Of a stretch of DNA of 64,000 bases, positions 35,261-46,179 are shown piece after piece. This DNA is from Ctenosaura bakeri. Taxonomy: Eukaryota; Chordata; Lepidosauria; Squamata; Iguanidae. The notes under the pieces were generated by a model. It saw nothing but the letters and a program-made list of their open reading frames with translations. It did no database searches and had not been told where the DNA came from. The stretch covers positions 62,001-126,000 of the forward strand of contig CAOLHI010000399.1 in assembly GCA_948474755.1 (NCBI GenBank). The letters are read 5' to 3'. The translations under genes were made by a program, and so were the position numbers. How positions within the stretch are numbered: position 1 is the first letter of the stretch; every line of letters starts with the position of its first letter.

Positions 35261-35478
35261 TTGTTGTTATGTGCTTTCAAGTCATTCCTGACATATGGTG
35301 ACCATAAGCTGACCCTATCAAGATTTCTGTGTGCTGGGGGCGGGGGAGGCGGGATTTGCCTTGGCTTCACTCTGAAACTTGTCTAAGGTCAGCCAGTGGG
35401 TTTCCATGTCTGAGCAGAGATCCAGACCCTATTGTCCAGAGTCATAGTGAGTGCACAAACCACTGCACTATGCTGGCC
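35261..35478 (-). mobile_element. Sauria-type tRNA-derived SINE with 11-bp target duplication
   Basis: The reverse-oriented SINE begins (3' end) TTGTTGTTATGTGCTTTCAA and ends (5' head) CACTGCACTATGCTGGCC. It carries CATATGGTGACCATAAGCTG and GTCAGCCAGTGGGTTTCC. The exact repeat CTGATGCTATA lies at 35250-35260 and 35479-35489, a target-site duplication from LINE-mediated retrotransposition. A GGGGGCGGGGGAGGCGGG insertion at about 35336-35354 is unusual for the family. Confidence 0.9.
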
Positions 35479-35489
35479 CTGATGCTATA

Positions 35490-38077
35490 CAGCCAGGTAC
35501 TGTTGTCATAGTGGTTGATAGCGCCATACTCTTTGCTGTAAGGTCTGTCTTGGCTGTAGCAGTTTTTGACATTCTGTGAATGCTCCGGTGGGAGAGGTGA
35601 GGTTTACTCAATGGAAAACTCTGCAGTGGAGAGAAGACATGATTAGATGCTTGGAAACATCTAGGGAACTTTTTGCAGCCAAGATCATAGCTAGGGTGGT
35701 CCTTCTGTTTTATTTACCATAGTTGCTTGCTGAACAGCTTTACACAACTGAAATTACTGGTGCAGGAGGTCCCAGGGATTAAGACTCTGTTTTTTTTTCA
35801 CTGCAAATGTTTTTATTTACCTTTACAGCACCTCCATGACCTTCTGTGCACATTTCCATCAAACTCTTTTAAATTGAACAGGGCTATGTTTATGGTGAGT
35901 TACTGAGAACTTCACCTTCAGAGGACTCAAACTGTAAATGCTTCTGACAGGCTCCTCCTGAGACCCTCCAGCTCTAAGTTCCGCCATCTGGGAAACTGAG
36001 GGTGGTTAGTAGTAGCAGCCCAAGAGCAGTGGGTTCCCCACTGAGGGGAACTAGAGACAATGATTTGATTGGGAAGAAACAAACAAGGGCATGACAGTTC
36101 TGGAAAATGGTAACACTTGAAGGCATTGCTGGTACCAAGTGAAGTAACAGAGTAGTTTGGCATACTCAGGCATAGATTTTTGGGGACACATACCCCATTT
36201 CCTCCAGTGCCAGAAGTGCAGTCTTTACGAGTGTGTACACAGACTCTCTTACACACATGTCCATATGGCTGGGGTGGTATATAGGCAGTGTGGTGAGAGT
36301 GAATTTGAATGAAGGATTTTCCACAATAGCAACTATATAAATACATTAGGTAGTAGGTGGTGAGATAAGAACCTTTCTCTGATACAGCTCTCTGATGATA
36401 TGCTTGAACTTTCAGCAATGCTCTATAATGGCTGCTTCTTTGAAAATGCCATTGAGAGAATGGCATAATGTGAACTACAATTAGTGGCATCTTCTCATCA
36501 AATATTAAGCAAACTAAACCAGCCTCCAGGCAAACATCACACTTTCATGTTGCAAATGCATTGACTCTTTTTCTAAGCATTGAGGAGGGGCAGGGATGTT
36601 ACAAAGTAGGTGAATGACTTGCAGTTATTAATGGTCTCTGAGGAGGCAGCACACAGTATTATCTCATGTTTCTTACCAATAAAAAAGCAAACATTGTGAT
36701 TATTTAAAAATAGCACAGTGAGGATCGTATGGTATGATTGTATGGTTTGTATGATTGTATGGTTTATATGAAGTTTGGTCCACAGTCTGAGTGAAATAAA
36801 CAGTGTTTATTTTGTGGCAGCAGCTAGATTGCATCCATGAGTGAGTGAGGCAGATAACATTATTTGCCTAAGAGTTTTGAGACAGTTAAATAGCCTCTAA
36901 GTCTGTGTAGCTCTTCTTAACCATAGATGCTGATAGGAAGAAATCACAACAATGTAATCACACTGGGCTGGAGCAAGGGAAATGCATGATTGTCCTTGAA
37001 GCATGCATGTGTACACCCTGAAAGGTGGTGATTTATCAAAATTCAAGCTTGAAGACTTTTGTAATCTAGAAATATAACTTGTCATTTTAATGTAAGTATA
37101 GCCAATCTCTGGGCCTTCAGTTGTCATTGGACTTCACTTTGCATCAAGCCAACATTGCCACTGGCTTGGGATGATGGGAGTTGCTGTCCAACAGCATATG
37201 GAAGGCCACAAATAGTCACCTTGCTGTACAGTTTATTGAGATTTAGTCTATTGTACGTGCTCTTATTTGGCTTTCTTCACTGCTCTTTTGTAATTTATGC
37301 AACAAATATTTATCTCTTTTCTACCTCAAAACATTCCATGAGTGGTTGTTATCAAAGAATTTGGTCACAGAAGGTGTGTGTATTACTTATTGTTGTCCAC
37401 AAGTATCTAATTAATTGCACAAAGATTCATTGGTCCGGTCAAAGTCCCTCTCTTGTTCAAAAGGGTGGGTGGGAGAGGTCTATACTCACTACAGGGTAAT
37501 AGTGACAGAACTGAGAGATATATAAATACAGGGATAGCCATGTTGACCATAAAAGAAATTTCATAATCTATATTATGCTAGTATCTCAACCAAAAAGTTG
37601 ACTCTCTCCACGTACAGAGAGAGAGATTCCTCCAACTGACTCTTCCTGTCACTCTGAGTTCTTGTCTACAATACATTGTTTCCCAGCTGCAAGATGATAG
37701 AACATGGCCTGGGGAAGGCATATTCATGTTTCATGCCTGATTGATTGCTCTCCACAACATCCTGGGAACATTTAACAGTCAGTGTTTGCTGTTATTAGGG
37801 ATTTATAGTCCTATAATTTTTCTTGGAAGATGACTTGAAGACCCTCGGGGAGATTTCTCTTCAGATGTTGTTTCATTCCTTCTTTTCTTTCCATCAAGAT
37901 GTCCAGTTTCATGTGAAATTTTTGTGTGATATATTCTCATATACAGATGGAAGGTTTTTGTTCAAATAAATTCACCTTAGCTAGACAATACAAGTCTGAA
38001 CTGGACCTGAAAACCACCAGGTTGCAGAGTGAGTGTGAGAGAAGGAGGAGGTGTTTTGAGTATTTCCGCGCGCACGC

Positions 38078-38133
<56 letters not shown>

Positions 38134-38205
38134 ACAATACTATTTAGTGTTTGAACTTGGATAAAATGAAATTGAGTCTAATATTTAAACTTTCTCTTTT
38201 CCTAG
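35490..38205. other. Intron 1 tail before exon 2
   Basis: Mostly unique. There is a short tandem of GTATGGTATGATT/GTATGGTTTGTATGATT type at 36728-36772 and a MITE-like arm at about 37130-37205. An open frame of 187 codons at 35927-36490 (-) has no recognisable domain and is judged chance. The microsatellite at 38067-38130 is listed separately. The acceptor is TTTCTCTTTTCCTAG at 38191-38205. Confidence 0.5.
38067..38130 (+). repeat. (CG/CA/TG)n-(AG)n compound microsatellite
   Basis: CGCGCGCACGCG runs into (TG)11 and then (AG)15, ending 75 bp before exon 2. The first half is strictly alternating purine-pyrimidine, prone to Z-DNA. The second is a pure purine mirror repeat, prone to triplex formation. 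Both properties follow from sequence; any effect on splicing is inference. Confidence 0.95.
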
Positions 38206-38289
38206 GAAGAAGAGATGCCAGATGTAGAAATTGACATTGATGACCTTCTTGATGCTGCTAATGAAGAGGAGAGGGCCCTCAAATTACAA
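38206..38289 (+). CDS. PPP1R14C: PPP1R14C exon 2
   Basis: Protein phosphatase 1 regulatory inhibitor subunit 14C (KEPI), a cytosolic/membrane-associated inhibitor that, when phosphorylated in its N-terminal half by PKC-type kinases, blocks the PP1 catalytic subunit. This 84-bp exon encodes 28 codons in phase 0 starting EEEMPDVEIDIDDLLDA and ending in ERALKLQ, the middle of the PHIN/CPI-17-like domain. The MPDVEIDIDDLLD core distinguishes subunit 14C from 14A (DEVNIDELL) and 14B (LEIDVDELL). Acceptor CTTTTCCTAG, donor CAA/GTTAGT. The donor lacks the usual terminal G and A at +3, so it is weakish. A LINE-tail repeat begins about 40 bp downstream. The phosphosite and PP1-docking residues lie in exon 1, outside the window. 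Confidence 0.97.
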
Positions 38290-39016
38290 GTTAGTTTGCT
38301 TTTAATGGAATTTGGGAGAGTGGTTAATTTATTATTCTTATTTATTATTTACTTATTTATTAAAATATTTATACTCCACCCTTAACCAAGAGATCTCAGT
38401 GCAGCTTACAAATAGCATCAAAAGATATATTGATAAGTTTATTTGAACTACACTCTCTAACTCAGAAGCATAAAACAGAATTTGGAAAGGAAGCCATTAA
38501 ATCATTACTACTGCAGTGTAGAACATTAAAAGTTAAGGATGTTATAGCACTGAGTCATGCAAAGATTATAGAAGAGCTTTAGTTTGAGTTAGTGATGTGA
38601 AGATTAGCATTCCTAGTAGAAAGAGGCCTGCCCAAGGGCTTGTTTGCTTGGCTTGTTGAGAGTATGTCACTGCCAGTTAGCCAGTTTCCAGTTATGGTCA
38701 GGGAGGTTGATAGCCCCATTGAAGGAATAACCTCCTTCCCCTGTGTTCATCCCTTACACGTGATTTTGAACAAGTGGAAATTATCTCTACAATGTAGATA
38801 CAGTCATTCGGGACACTGTTGTTTTCATCTATGAATGAAGCCTGTTTGACACATTTTCTTCTGGGATACGAAGTGTAGATGGAGGAATGATCCTTATTTG
38901 CTAGCACTTGCCATGGCTATTCCAGAGTGCCCAGTTCTTAGATATAAGAAAGAAAGGAGGTAAAAAAGGAAAGCTGTTCTTATAAACAACTGATGCTCTC
39001 ATCATTTTACTTCTAG
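38290..39016 (+). other. PPP1R14C: PPP1R14C intron 2 (727 bp)
   Basis: GT-AG intron. At about 38330-38405 it contains a minus-strand LINE 3' tail ((ATTT)n then TTTATACTCCACCC and CTCAGTGCAGCTTACAAA). At its 3' end the tract before the acceptor is CATCATTTTACTTCTAG. No other feature is supported. Confidence 0.9.
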
Positions 39017-39049
39017 GAAGCACTTGTAGACTGCTACAAACCCACAGAG
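39017..39049 (+). CDS. PPP1R14C: PPP1R14C microexon 3
   Basis: A 33-bp exon encodes exactly 11 codons, EALVDCYKPTE, phase 0 at both ends. It joins the end of exon 2 (KLQ) to exon 4 (DFIKELL) as the helix C-to-D stretch of the PHIN domain. The acceptor is ACTTCTAG and the donor is GAG/GTAAGC, a strong consensus that probably compensates for the tiny exon. Because the length is a multiple of three, skipping would delete 11 residues without changing frame. Recognition rests on the VDCYKPTE motif shared by subunits 14B and 14C together with the flanking 14C-specific exons. Confidence 0.96.
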
Positions 39050-39222
39050 GTAAGCAAATTTTAATTATTTTGAATGTAGAAGCATGACATATATAAAGCA
39101 ACCTTATACATTTCAGTGCCTCAGAGAAATAAAAATACTTGAATGATCAGAAGTTTAGATACATCTAAATTTAGATACATCTAAATTTCAATCTGAAAAG
39201 TGCACTTGCACTTCAACAGCCT

Positions 39223-39755
39223 TGGCACGTATGACTATATATATGTATGCTTTTATCTTGCCTGCCAATGTATGGCAACCCCATGAATTTCATAGGATTT
39301 TCTTAGGCAAGGAATATTCAGAGGTGATTTGCCAGTTCCTCCCTCTGAAATATAGTCTACGATACCTGATATTTGTTGGTAGTCTCCAATCCAAGTACTA
39401 ACCAGGGCTGACCCTGCTTAGTTTTGAAGAACAGATGAGATCTGGTGCCTTTAGGGCAGGGCTTTCCAAATGGTGTTGCCTGAAGTGTGTAGGTGTGTCG
39501 CCTACAGTCTTGGAATGTATTTTATTATTTATAAATCCTATATTTTTTAAAAGTACATGAAAGGTTTTCATGAGATATGTTTTGTCCCTGTACATTTTGT
39601 TATTACAGTTTGTGTATGTGTCTGTATCTGTTACAAGGGGTTAGTTTAACTTCCAGTTTGCTAGTAAAACTGAATTACTGTGTTACGAAATTGTGCTTGT
39701 CTAAAAAAGTGTCACCAACATGAAAAGTTTGGAAAGTTCTGCTTTAGGGTATTAT
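39223..39755 (-). mobile_element. 5S-rRNA-derived SINE, split by a hAT element
   Basis: On the minus strand, the 39360-39456 segment reads like 5S rRNA: GATGAGATCTGG-type box region inverted, then AAGCAGGGTCAGCCCTGGTT and AGTACTTGGATTGGAGACTA. These cover the internal promoter half and 3' half of 5S rRNA. The SINE continues leftward (its 3' side) with a tail shared with squamate SINEs (GGCAACCCCATGAATTTC, TTTTCTTAGGCAAGGAATAT at 39277-39317). Its 5' end is displaced beyond the hAT insertion and resumes at 39742. This is the 5S-Sauria type of class 3 SINE, by family knowledge. Confidence 0.87.
39457..39741. mobile_element. hAT (Charlie/MER5-like) MITE with perfect 8-bp target duplication
   Basis: Left end CAGGGCTTTCCAAATGGTGT. 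The right end, read inverted, is CAGAACTTTCCAAACTTTTC, giving imperfect terminal inverted repeats. The octamer CTTTAGGG occurs at 39449-39456 and 39742-39749, the 8-bp duplication typical of hAT transposases. The inner sequence is AT-rich and noncoding, 285 bp in total. It sits inside the 5S-derived SINE, so it is younger than that SINE. Confidence 0.93.
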
Positions 39756-42700
39756 TGTGTGTATTATTCCATTCTGGCATATGTAAACTACATCAAATTT
39801 ATATTCAGGGAATATTTTTCCTAGTTTTTTGGTTAATATGGGTTGGGGAGGGGAATAAAGCTTTCATCGTGTTGGAATATTTGTATATTAATAGAAATGC
39901 AATTTTCCCTTATGCTAGGAAAATACCAGTGTTTAGGGACAAGGTATAGCATATACCCGCTTTTACAAATGGTTGAAGTAGTTGATTTTTTAAATCTGGT
40001 ATCTAAAAATGGCATTCAGTTACCCTAAAATGCATGGAAGCTTTGATTACTGGGTAAATTGCTTGAAAAGTTGCCTGCTAGTGTAGGAGTTCAAGTCTGA
40101 TACTGTACTTATCAGTTGCAAGAGTTCCTGGGCAATTTTTTGGACCTGAATCTGTAACTGATATTGAGCCCCAGCTGTGATTTACTAGCTGTAAGTGGGG
40201 TTACATTTTGAACACAGAGATTCTTGGCAGTTTGATTGGCTTCAGAAGTAAAAATACAGGTATGATGCCCTTTTAAGATATCGGTGGAATGAAAAAGGGT
40301 GGGCTAAAATACCAAGTAGCCTCATCATATAGTAAAATTAAAGATACCTTTAGGTTTCTAGCTTGGCAAGAAGAAAATCTAGGGGCCACTTTGGTGGTGT
40401 TGCTTGCATGCCCTTCCAAACAAACTTCAAAATGTGTAAAGTGTAGAGAAACATAGATTTGTATGTATGTGCTTCATGTTTGTTTTATTCATCCTGCAGT
40501 GTACAGGCTGTTTGCATACTGAATCACTGAAGGGGTCAGTCTCTTATTTAGTGAGAATAGCCTGATTAACATGAATCATTAAACTACAAACACAGTCTAA
40601 GCCTCTATGCAAAGGAGAGCTACTTTTAAAAGTGTATGCAACCTTGTTTAACACATTTGCTGTTGTCTGTTGGCAATATGTATGATCTCTGCATTCTGTG
40701 GATTGCCAAATGCATTTTCCAAGTACAGCAGGTGCTATTGTACAATCAAAATTTGTAGGCAAAGGTAGTGTGGAAGTTCCTTAAATGATGAAGATATTCT
40801 TCATTTGAGGCCATGCTAGCATGGGAGTTCTGACCATGAAATCTATCACGTGGAAATTTATTAGATATGTTTTAACTGGAGCAATCATTAGCCTGAATCC
40901 AGTGATAGTCCCAAGTGGAGTAGACCAATTGAATCAGTATAATTTAAATGAATATTGATTTATGAAGTTCCCAATATCTAGTGGCCCTGCTCTAGTTGGG
41001 ACGAACAATTGGATGTATGCTGCTGTGAGACAAAAAAGTACAAGGCAGTGACAAATCACAGCATATTGCATGCAGAAGTTCCTAGGTTCATCCTCTAGTG
41101 TTTCCAGGTAGAGAATGAAGAAAGTCTCCCTGTCTGGGCCACTGGAGATCTGCTTCTAGTCAGTGGAGACAGCACAGAGCTACATGAATCTCAGTCAGTG
41201 TAGGGCAGCTTACTTGTTACTAAGCTGGGTTGTGCAGCTGCTAAATGCAATATGTTTGGATGTCTTCCATGTGTTGTTAAACAATGGGCACTTGATACAC
41301 CAGCTTTTATAACTGTGCTAAGCAAATGTGCATAACTTCTAGCTTTTCTGTCTGGGGTTTTCATAGCATCAGGCTCTTATGATTAAGTTTTTCAACTATT
41401 TGAGGAGAAAGAAAGACCCCCTCTACCTGAATAGTGGTCCAAGGGAAATGAATACCTCAGAGTGTTTTGATGCTGCCTTATCTCAAAAGTCAGTTTTACT
41501 GGTGGATGCCAATGTTTAAAAATACTTTCGAGGCAAGTGGCACTGTTGTGGGGGAAGGTATACTTTCAAACTGTTAGCGTGCAAAAGACACTTCCTGTAC
41601 ATTCCATAAGGAAATGTAGTGGAAGATGAAGACTGATAAGAACAGGAGCAGGAGGAACAAAAATCTGAGAACCTCTCTGTGTGCCTTACTACTAAAGTAA
41701 TAGGCTCCTGTGCCCAACAAGAGTTGAATAGTGTGAGACCAATTTTAAGAAATAGCTTATATTTCAAACTATTGGAGTCTTTCTCTAAATGGGGGTGAGA
41801 ATCATCTGGCACTGCAGATGTTGATGGTTGGCAAGTAGCAATGTTCCTTACCATTGCCTATGCTTGCTAGTGCTCCTGGGAATTGCAGGCCAACAACCTC
41901 TGGAGTGTTGTATGGTTCCTACCACTGGCCTAAAGTATATGCTGCTGCCTCTGCTCTAAAGTATTTGCTGTTTTTGGCACCCATTCTCTAGTCCTCTGAA
42001 CTCTATCCAGGCTTCCCTAGAATCTTTCAAGTCTGCGGAGGGGTTTCTGTTTACCAATGTGGAATGGAGAGATGGGGGAGGCAGTTCAGACAATGAAGAT
42101 GTGGCTGGTCTAGATTCCTAAGGGAAGGAGAGAATGCACTCCACTTGTGAGCACACCTTCATTTCTCTTCCTTGAGCCAAGACCAACTGCTTCTTCTTAT
42201 TTGAATTATTTCTTCCCTTGCCCATCAAAAACAGCAACATCAGCCCCTTACAGGGCTTGGTTAGGTGCTGCGGTAGTGGGGAAGACATGCAACTACATGG
42301 GTGGAACAGTAAGCTTTTCCTGTTTAATATAGGATCTCAGTCATTCTGTGCAGTTATAAGCATTATCATTGGGATTAATGTCTAATGTCTGTCCCCCTCA
42401 CAGTTTCCCTATGGACGTCTGTGAGATGTTTAGAAAACCACATGAATATATTGCCTAGAAAGAGAGGTCCTGGCTTTACATGTCTCCAGAACTGTGTTTG
42501 GGTATTGTAAATGACAAGTGCCTTTGTACTATTAATAAGTACTCTGTTCTTTTCCAGTTACCAGGCTAGAAATAGAAACTCTCTGAAACTTCATAGCAAA
42601 GCAGATAATGTTTAATGATGAAGGTGCCATTAATGTTTGAAAAGGAAATGTATGTAGCAGTCTTTGATTTATTCTGATGGAGCCCAGAATGGGGCCATAC

Positions 42701-43255
42701 GCTATCTCTGGAAGTAAGCGATGCACGTGTTTCAAAACACATCTCCATGGCATGAATATATTGAGTTGGTTAGAAATTCAGTGAATGCTCATGATCTGGA
42801 GATACCCATTTCTTCCACAGATGGTTAGGATCCTGTTTGCTCAAAATGTGGTTTCCTCAATTTAAGATTTCATTTAGTTTTCAGAATCTTTAGTCTAGTT
42901 ACTGAAATGAGATGATCTTATCCAGAAAGCTCCAAAAAGGAAATGTTTTATGCTTCCTGATTTAAGCATTTATAGATGCTTTTTTTGTTTTGGTAGGAAA
43001 TGGATCTTTAGGGGAAAAGGTCTAAAAAAGCCCCAAGCTTCTCCATAATATGAATGTTACCGGTATAACTCCTGCATGCAATAGGACAGAGTGTAAATCA
43101 TGCGACCCTCCAGATGTTGCTGAACTACAACTCCCAGCATTGCTTGCCATTGCCTGTGTTGGTTAGTTCTGATGGGGATTGTACTCTGGCATCATCAGGA
43201 GGCCCACGTGATTCCCACTGCTACCATAGAGGAATGGCCTCAATACTAGAGAGGA

Positions 43256-43453
43256 TGAGAGCCAGTGTAGTGTAGCAGTTTGAGTACTGGGCCATGGCAC
43301 CGGAAACCAGGGTTCAAGTCTCCACTTAGCCATGAAAGCCCACTGGGTGACTTTGAGTGCATCACACACTCTCAGCCCCAGAAAACCCCCTGATGGGTTT
43401 GCGTTAGGGTGGTCATAAGTCAGTAATGACTTGAAGGCACACAATAACAACAA
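43256..43453 (+). mobile_element. Sauria-type tRNA-derived SINE, well preserved
   Basis: The tRNA-like head is GAGCCAGTGTAGTGTAGCAG, with an A-box-like TAGTGTAGCAGTTTGAG and a near-perfect B box GGTTCAAGTCT (43311-43321), so the RNA polymerase III promoter is recognisable. It is followed by GCCCACTGGGTGACTTTGAG, then the tail (GGTGGTCATAAGTCAG, AATGACTTGAAGGCACACAA) and a (TAACAACAAC) end. It is the best reference copy in the window for the partial copies at 6843, 25536, 35261 and 58348. Confidence 0.9.
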
Positions 43454-44138
43454 CTGGAGAGGATAAGGCAGAGGGAGATTCCTGACAAAACAGAGGAGGG
43501 TTAAGACAGGAGAGTAAACATTATTTGTTCCTGCAAAATTCACTGAACGAGCCATGGTGGTAATATGTTAAAACCACCTCTGGAACCATCTTATGAGGAA
43601 TGAGCTGTGTGATAAGACTTCTCCCTTTGTTGACAGAGGAGTCTTTTTTCCCTGGAAGGGATTCCAAAGGAAAATTAACATTTATATGAGCTGAATGGTT
43701 TCTGTCGCTTTAGAGATTGGGACAGGGATCTGAATGAAGTTGATTTCATTTAGCCATCAGTCACTGGGGTAAGGAAGTGGAAGAAGGCATTGGACAACAT
43801 GGTCCCTTTGATATGGTGGAAACAGCCATTCTCTTTGACTAAGAGGGTTACAGTGAGGTTGGAGGGAAGAGGTTTCTCTGCAGTTTCTTTGTAGGTTTCT
43901 GGCTGTATACACATATTGGCAAGTATGTTCCCTCAGAATCAGTGGAATTTGGAAGTTGTATTGTATATATTAGTCCAGAAGCTTGTCATTGCTTTCTTTT
44001 TCCTCACAAAATAAAATAAAATAAAATAAAAATAAATGGTTGATATTAATGTAAATAGCAAAGTTTGGAAGGTGAAGCATGAACTGTTATTCCTCAATGT
44101 TATTCCTGATAAACATCCCCTTTCCTTTGTTTTTGTAG

Positions 44139-44213
44139 GATTTTATCAAAGAACTGCTAACTCGGATAAGAGGAATGCGAAAACTGAGTCCTCCTCAAAA
44201 GAAGAGTATATAA
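44139..44213 (+). CDS. PPP1R14C: PPP1R14C exon 4, terminal coding part
   Basis: Encodes DFIKELLTRIRGMRKLSPP followed by QKKSI and TAA (44211-44213), the C-terminal helix and basic tail of KEPI. Phase 0 at the acceptor (TTCCTTTGTTTTTGTAG). The basic RIRGMRKLSPPQKK tail is the hallmark of the 14B/14C branch; the SPP version fits 14C. Together, exons 2-4 give 63 codons of about 165 expected for the family, so roughly 100 codons lie in exon 1 outside the window. No frameshift or premature stop is visible in any of the three exons. Confidence 0.97.
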   Translation, partial: DFIKELLTRIRGMRKLSPPQKKSI

Positions 44214-45980
44214 ATGCAAATGGTGCCCTATTGAGAGATGTGGCCACAAAATTGGGACTTTTGAATAGAACAACTTCTAGTTTGGTCTTTATGAGCAATT
44301 TATTCTTACCTTTTTGGTTGAGTTCTGATATTTTTATGAATTTGACCACCTCTGTTTTTAAGGCTTTTTTTACGTGTCAATTTTTTTTTATCATGGATAT
44401 CAACATTATGAATGCTGCTTTTACTGCTTGGGGATGATCAAACTAGGTGGGAGACTTTAGCTGTCCCAGGCAGTAACCTACCTGATGAATTCTCTATGGG
44501 ACTACTAGGGTAAGCTATTTCTGTAAAACCAGTTTGGATCATCATCACTGAGTTGTACATCAGACTCATGGATGTTAAAATTATTGTGCTTATGTACATA
44601 AATTATTGAATGAGTGTTACTGTTAATTCACATGAATGGAAGGAAAATGTGGTCTAGTTAACAATTTAATTGAAATTGTAGCAACAATGTTGGGGTGGGG
44701 GAGAGATGCAGTTTGTTGAAAGTGAATGCTGCCACTGTTTCTAAATGCATTTAAAGCATTGGGTGAATATCGTCATTCACAAAACAACTTATGAGCAAGC
44801 TGGGGGAATTTCAAGGGCTTGATTTTGTAGGCTTTGAACTTATTTTATGGATGTCATGCTTGGCCAGGTCATCTCATGCTGTTAGAATTGTATTAACCTA
44901 TTGCCGAAGGGTCTGATGCAACAGTGAGAGAAGGATTAGGGCCATTTAGGAGGTTCTTAGGGAAAATGTGAAAGAAAGAATATCACCTTGACCCATTGCA
45001 ATTCCCCCCCTCCCCCTGCTTACACCAAGAATGTTAGGGAATGGTCTGTATCAGAGCTTGGAAAGCTACTTTTTAAAGGCAAATTGCTCCTATTATTTTG
45101 TTGTAATGTTTAAAATAATTCATTTCTGTTACTCCTTAAAGTGTTGGAAAAGGTACTTGTTGCATTGCTTGTTACGTTTTCATTGCTTTCTGTTGGTTTT
45201 TAAAAAACTCTTAGGGTTGATAAAGGAATGACATAAAGCTTGAAATATTCCTGTGAAAATGGCTCTAAAAATAACTCTTGAAAGCATGTAGAGAACATTA
45301 CCAAGACAATTCATTATACTACCGTACTTTTGAAATGTGCTCTGTTGCACTTACAGTAATGAAAAGTAACTTATTGCAGGTAACTATGTTGCTTGTAATT
45401 AATTGCTTCCAAGCTCTGACCAGTGTCCAATAGGGTAATTCTATTGATGGAATTAATTTTACCAATAGAATTTATGGGTTAAGCCTTCTGCCATCAGTGA
45501 CATGGGAATGTAGCCCAGGACCTGCTCTGGGAGTCCCAGAATCACTCTGGAACCATTTTTTGGATGCTGTAAACAGTTTGGGGTGGGGGACAGGAAGAAT
45601 GCTTTGCCACAGTAGTGTCTGGGTGTTTGTGTGATATTGGCTTTAGGACACTTTTTCTGGCTTTAGCATCAGACCTGGCACGCTGGGGGTTGGGTGGAAT
45701 TGTGGTGGTGGTTATTGTTCAAAGCAGGATCCCTGTCTCTTCAGGAAGCCATTCTTCACTAAAATATTTCACAAGCTACCATCTGCTGGTAGATGTTAAG
45801 TCTCGCATTTTATATCAAGGGTGCTCTGAACATAATTTTATTTTTTAAAAGAAAAAAAATACATGGTTGTGAACTGTATGTATACTGGCAAGCTTTTTAA
45901 AATGTATTTAATTTTGTAATGTTTTATCAATGACTTTATTTACGAGATATTTACTCAAATAAATGCAACAAATTGGGGCT
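44214..45980 (+). other. PPP1R14C: PPP1R14C 3' UTR (predicted)
   Basis: Follows the TAA directly and contains no obvious interspersed repeat over about 1.77 kb, unlike the surrounding intron and intergenic DNA. That is consistent with a retained UTR. AT-rich motifs (ATTTA, TTATTTT) are frequent towards the end. The extent is predicted from the polyadenylation signal at 45958. Open frames at 45031-45231 and 45615-45848 are not called. Confidence 0.7.
45958..45963 (+). terminator. PPP1R14C: Polyadenylation signal AATAAA (predicted)
   Basis: The canonical hexamer in TTACTCAAATAAATGCAACA is the first good AATAAA after the stop codon. It is followed by a GT/T-rich stretch (GGGGCTTTTGTTTTGATTT) at about 45976-45994 that could serve as the downstream element. 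Cleavage is expected near 45975-45985. An earlier variant hexamer could be used as well. Confidence 0.65.
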
Positions 45981-46179
45981 TTTGTTTTGATTTATGCACG
46001 CCTTTACAAGTTAGCAAAGAGCTAGAAGCTACAGGTGACTTACCCTGACAAATTATTTTCTCTATACAAGCAGCCAGCAAACTGGTATAAGTTTTTGTTC
46101 TGTAGCAGTTACTTTAAGGTATGTTAACAAAAGACACTCTGCAAACACATTTCAAGGGGAATGATTCTACCATGTAAAT
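45981..46179. other. Start of intergenic region
   Basis: Nothing recognised. In other amniotes the next gene on this side is IYD (synteny knowledge), but none of its exons could be identified anywhere in 45981-64000. Confidence 0.4.

Larger units (their letters stand above)
1..38205 (+). other. PPP1R14C: PPP1R14C intron 1, 3' part (5' end outside window)
   Basis: Everything upstream of the exon 2 acceptor at 38204-38205 is read as intron 1, because exon 2 begins in the middle of the PHIN (CPI-17-like) domain and no GC-rich exon encoding the N-terminal half is visible here. The mammalian gene also has a very long first intron, which is family knowledge. The contents are AT-rich unique DNA and interspersed repeats, listed separately. 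No other host exon could be supported. An unrecognised short exon or a noncoding RNA inside the intron cannot be excluded by reading alone. Confidence 0.75.
39050..44138 (+). other. PPP1R14C: PPP1R14C intron 3 (5,089 bp)
   Basis: Between donor GTAAGC and acceptor TTTGTTTTTGTAG. It holds the 5S-derived SINE with a nested hAT element (39223-39755), a tRNA SINE (43256-43453) and an hAT-MITE fragment at about 43104-43200 (ACCCTCCAGATGTTGCTGAA). A similar arm lies at about 41868-41935, a 15-bp direct duplication (AGATACATCTAAATTT) at about 39155-39190, and an (AAAAT)n run at 44008-44037, about 100 bp before the acceptor. The rest is unique; no other exon could be supported. Confidence 0.85.

Noticed and set aside
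35927..36490. 187-codon open frame on the minus strand
   Set aside because: It has no recognisable domain, no splice context and no codon pattern of a gene. A frame of this length is expected by chance a few times in 64 kb of two-stranded sequence.
1..38205. PPP1R14C exon 1 inside the window
   Set aside because: I looked for a GC-rich exon encoding the N-terminal half of the PHIN domain and found none; the only GC-rich island is the DIRS element.
44036..44437. 133-codon open frame across exon 4 as a separate gene
   Set aside because: It reads exon 4 in a different frame from the PPP1R14C coding phase; the spliced phase-0 frame ending at 44213 is supported by the family motif.
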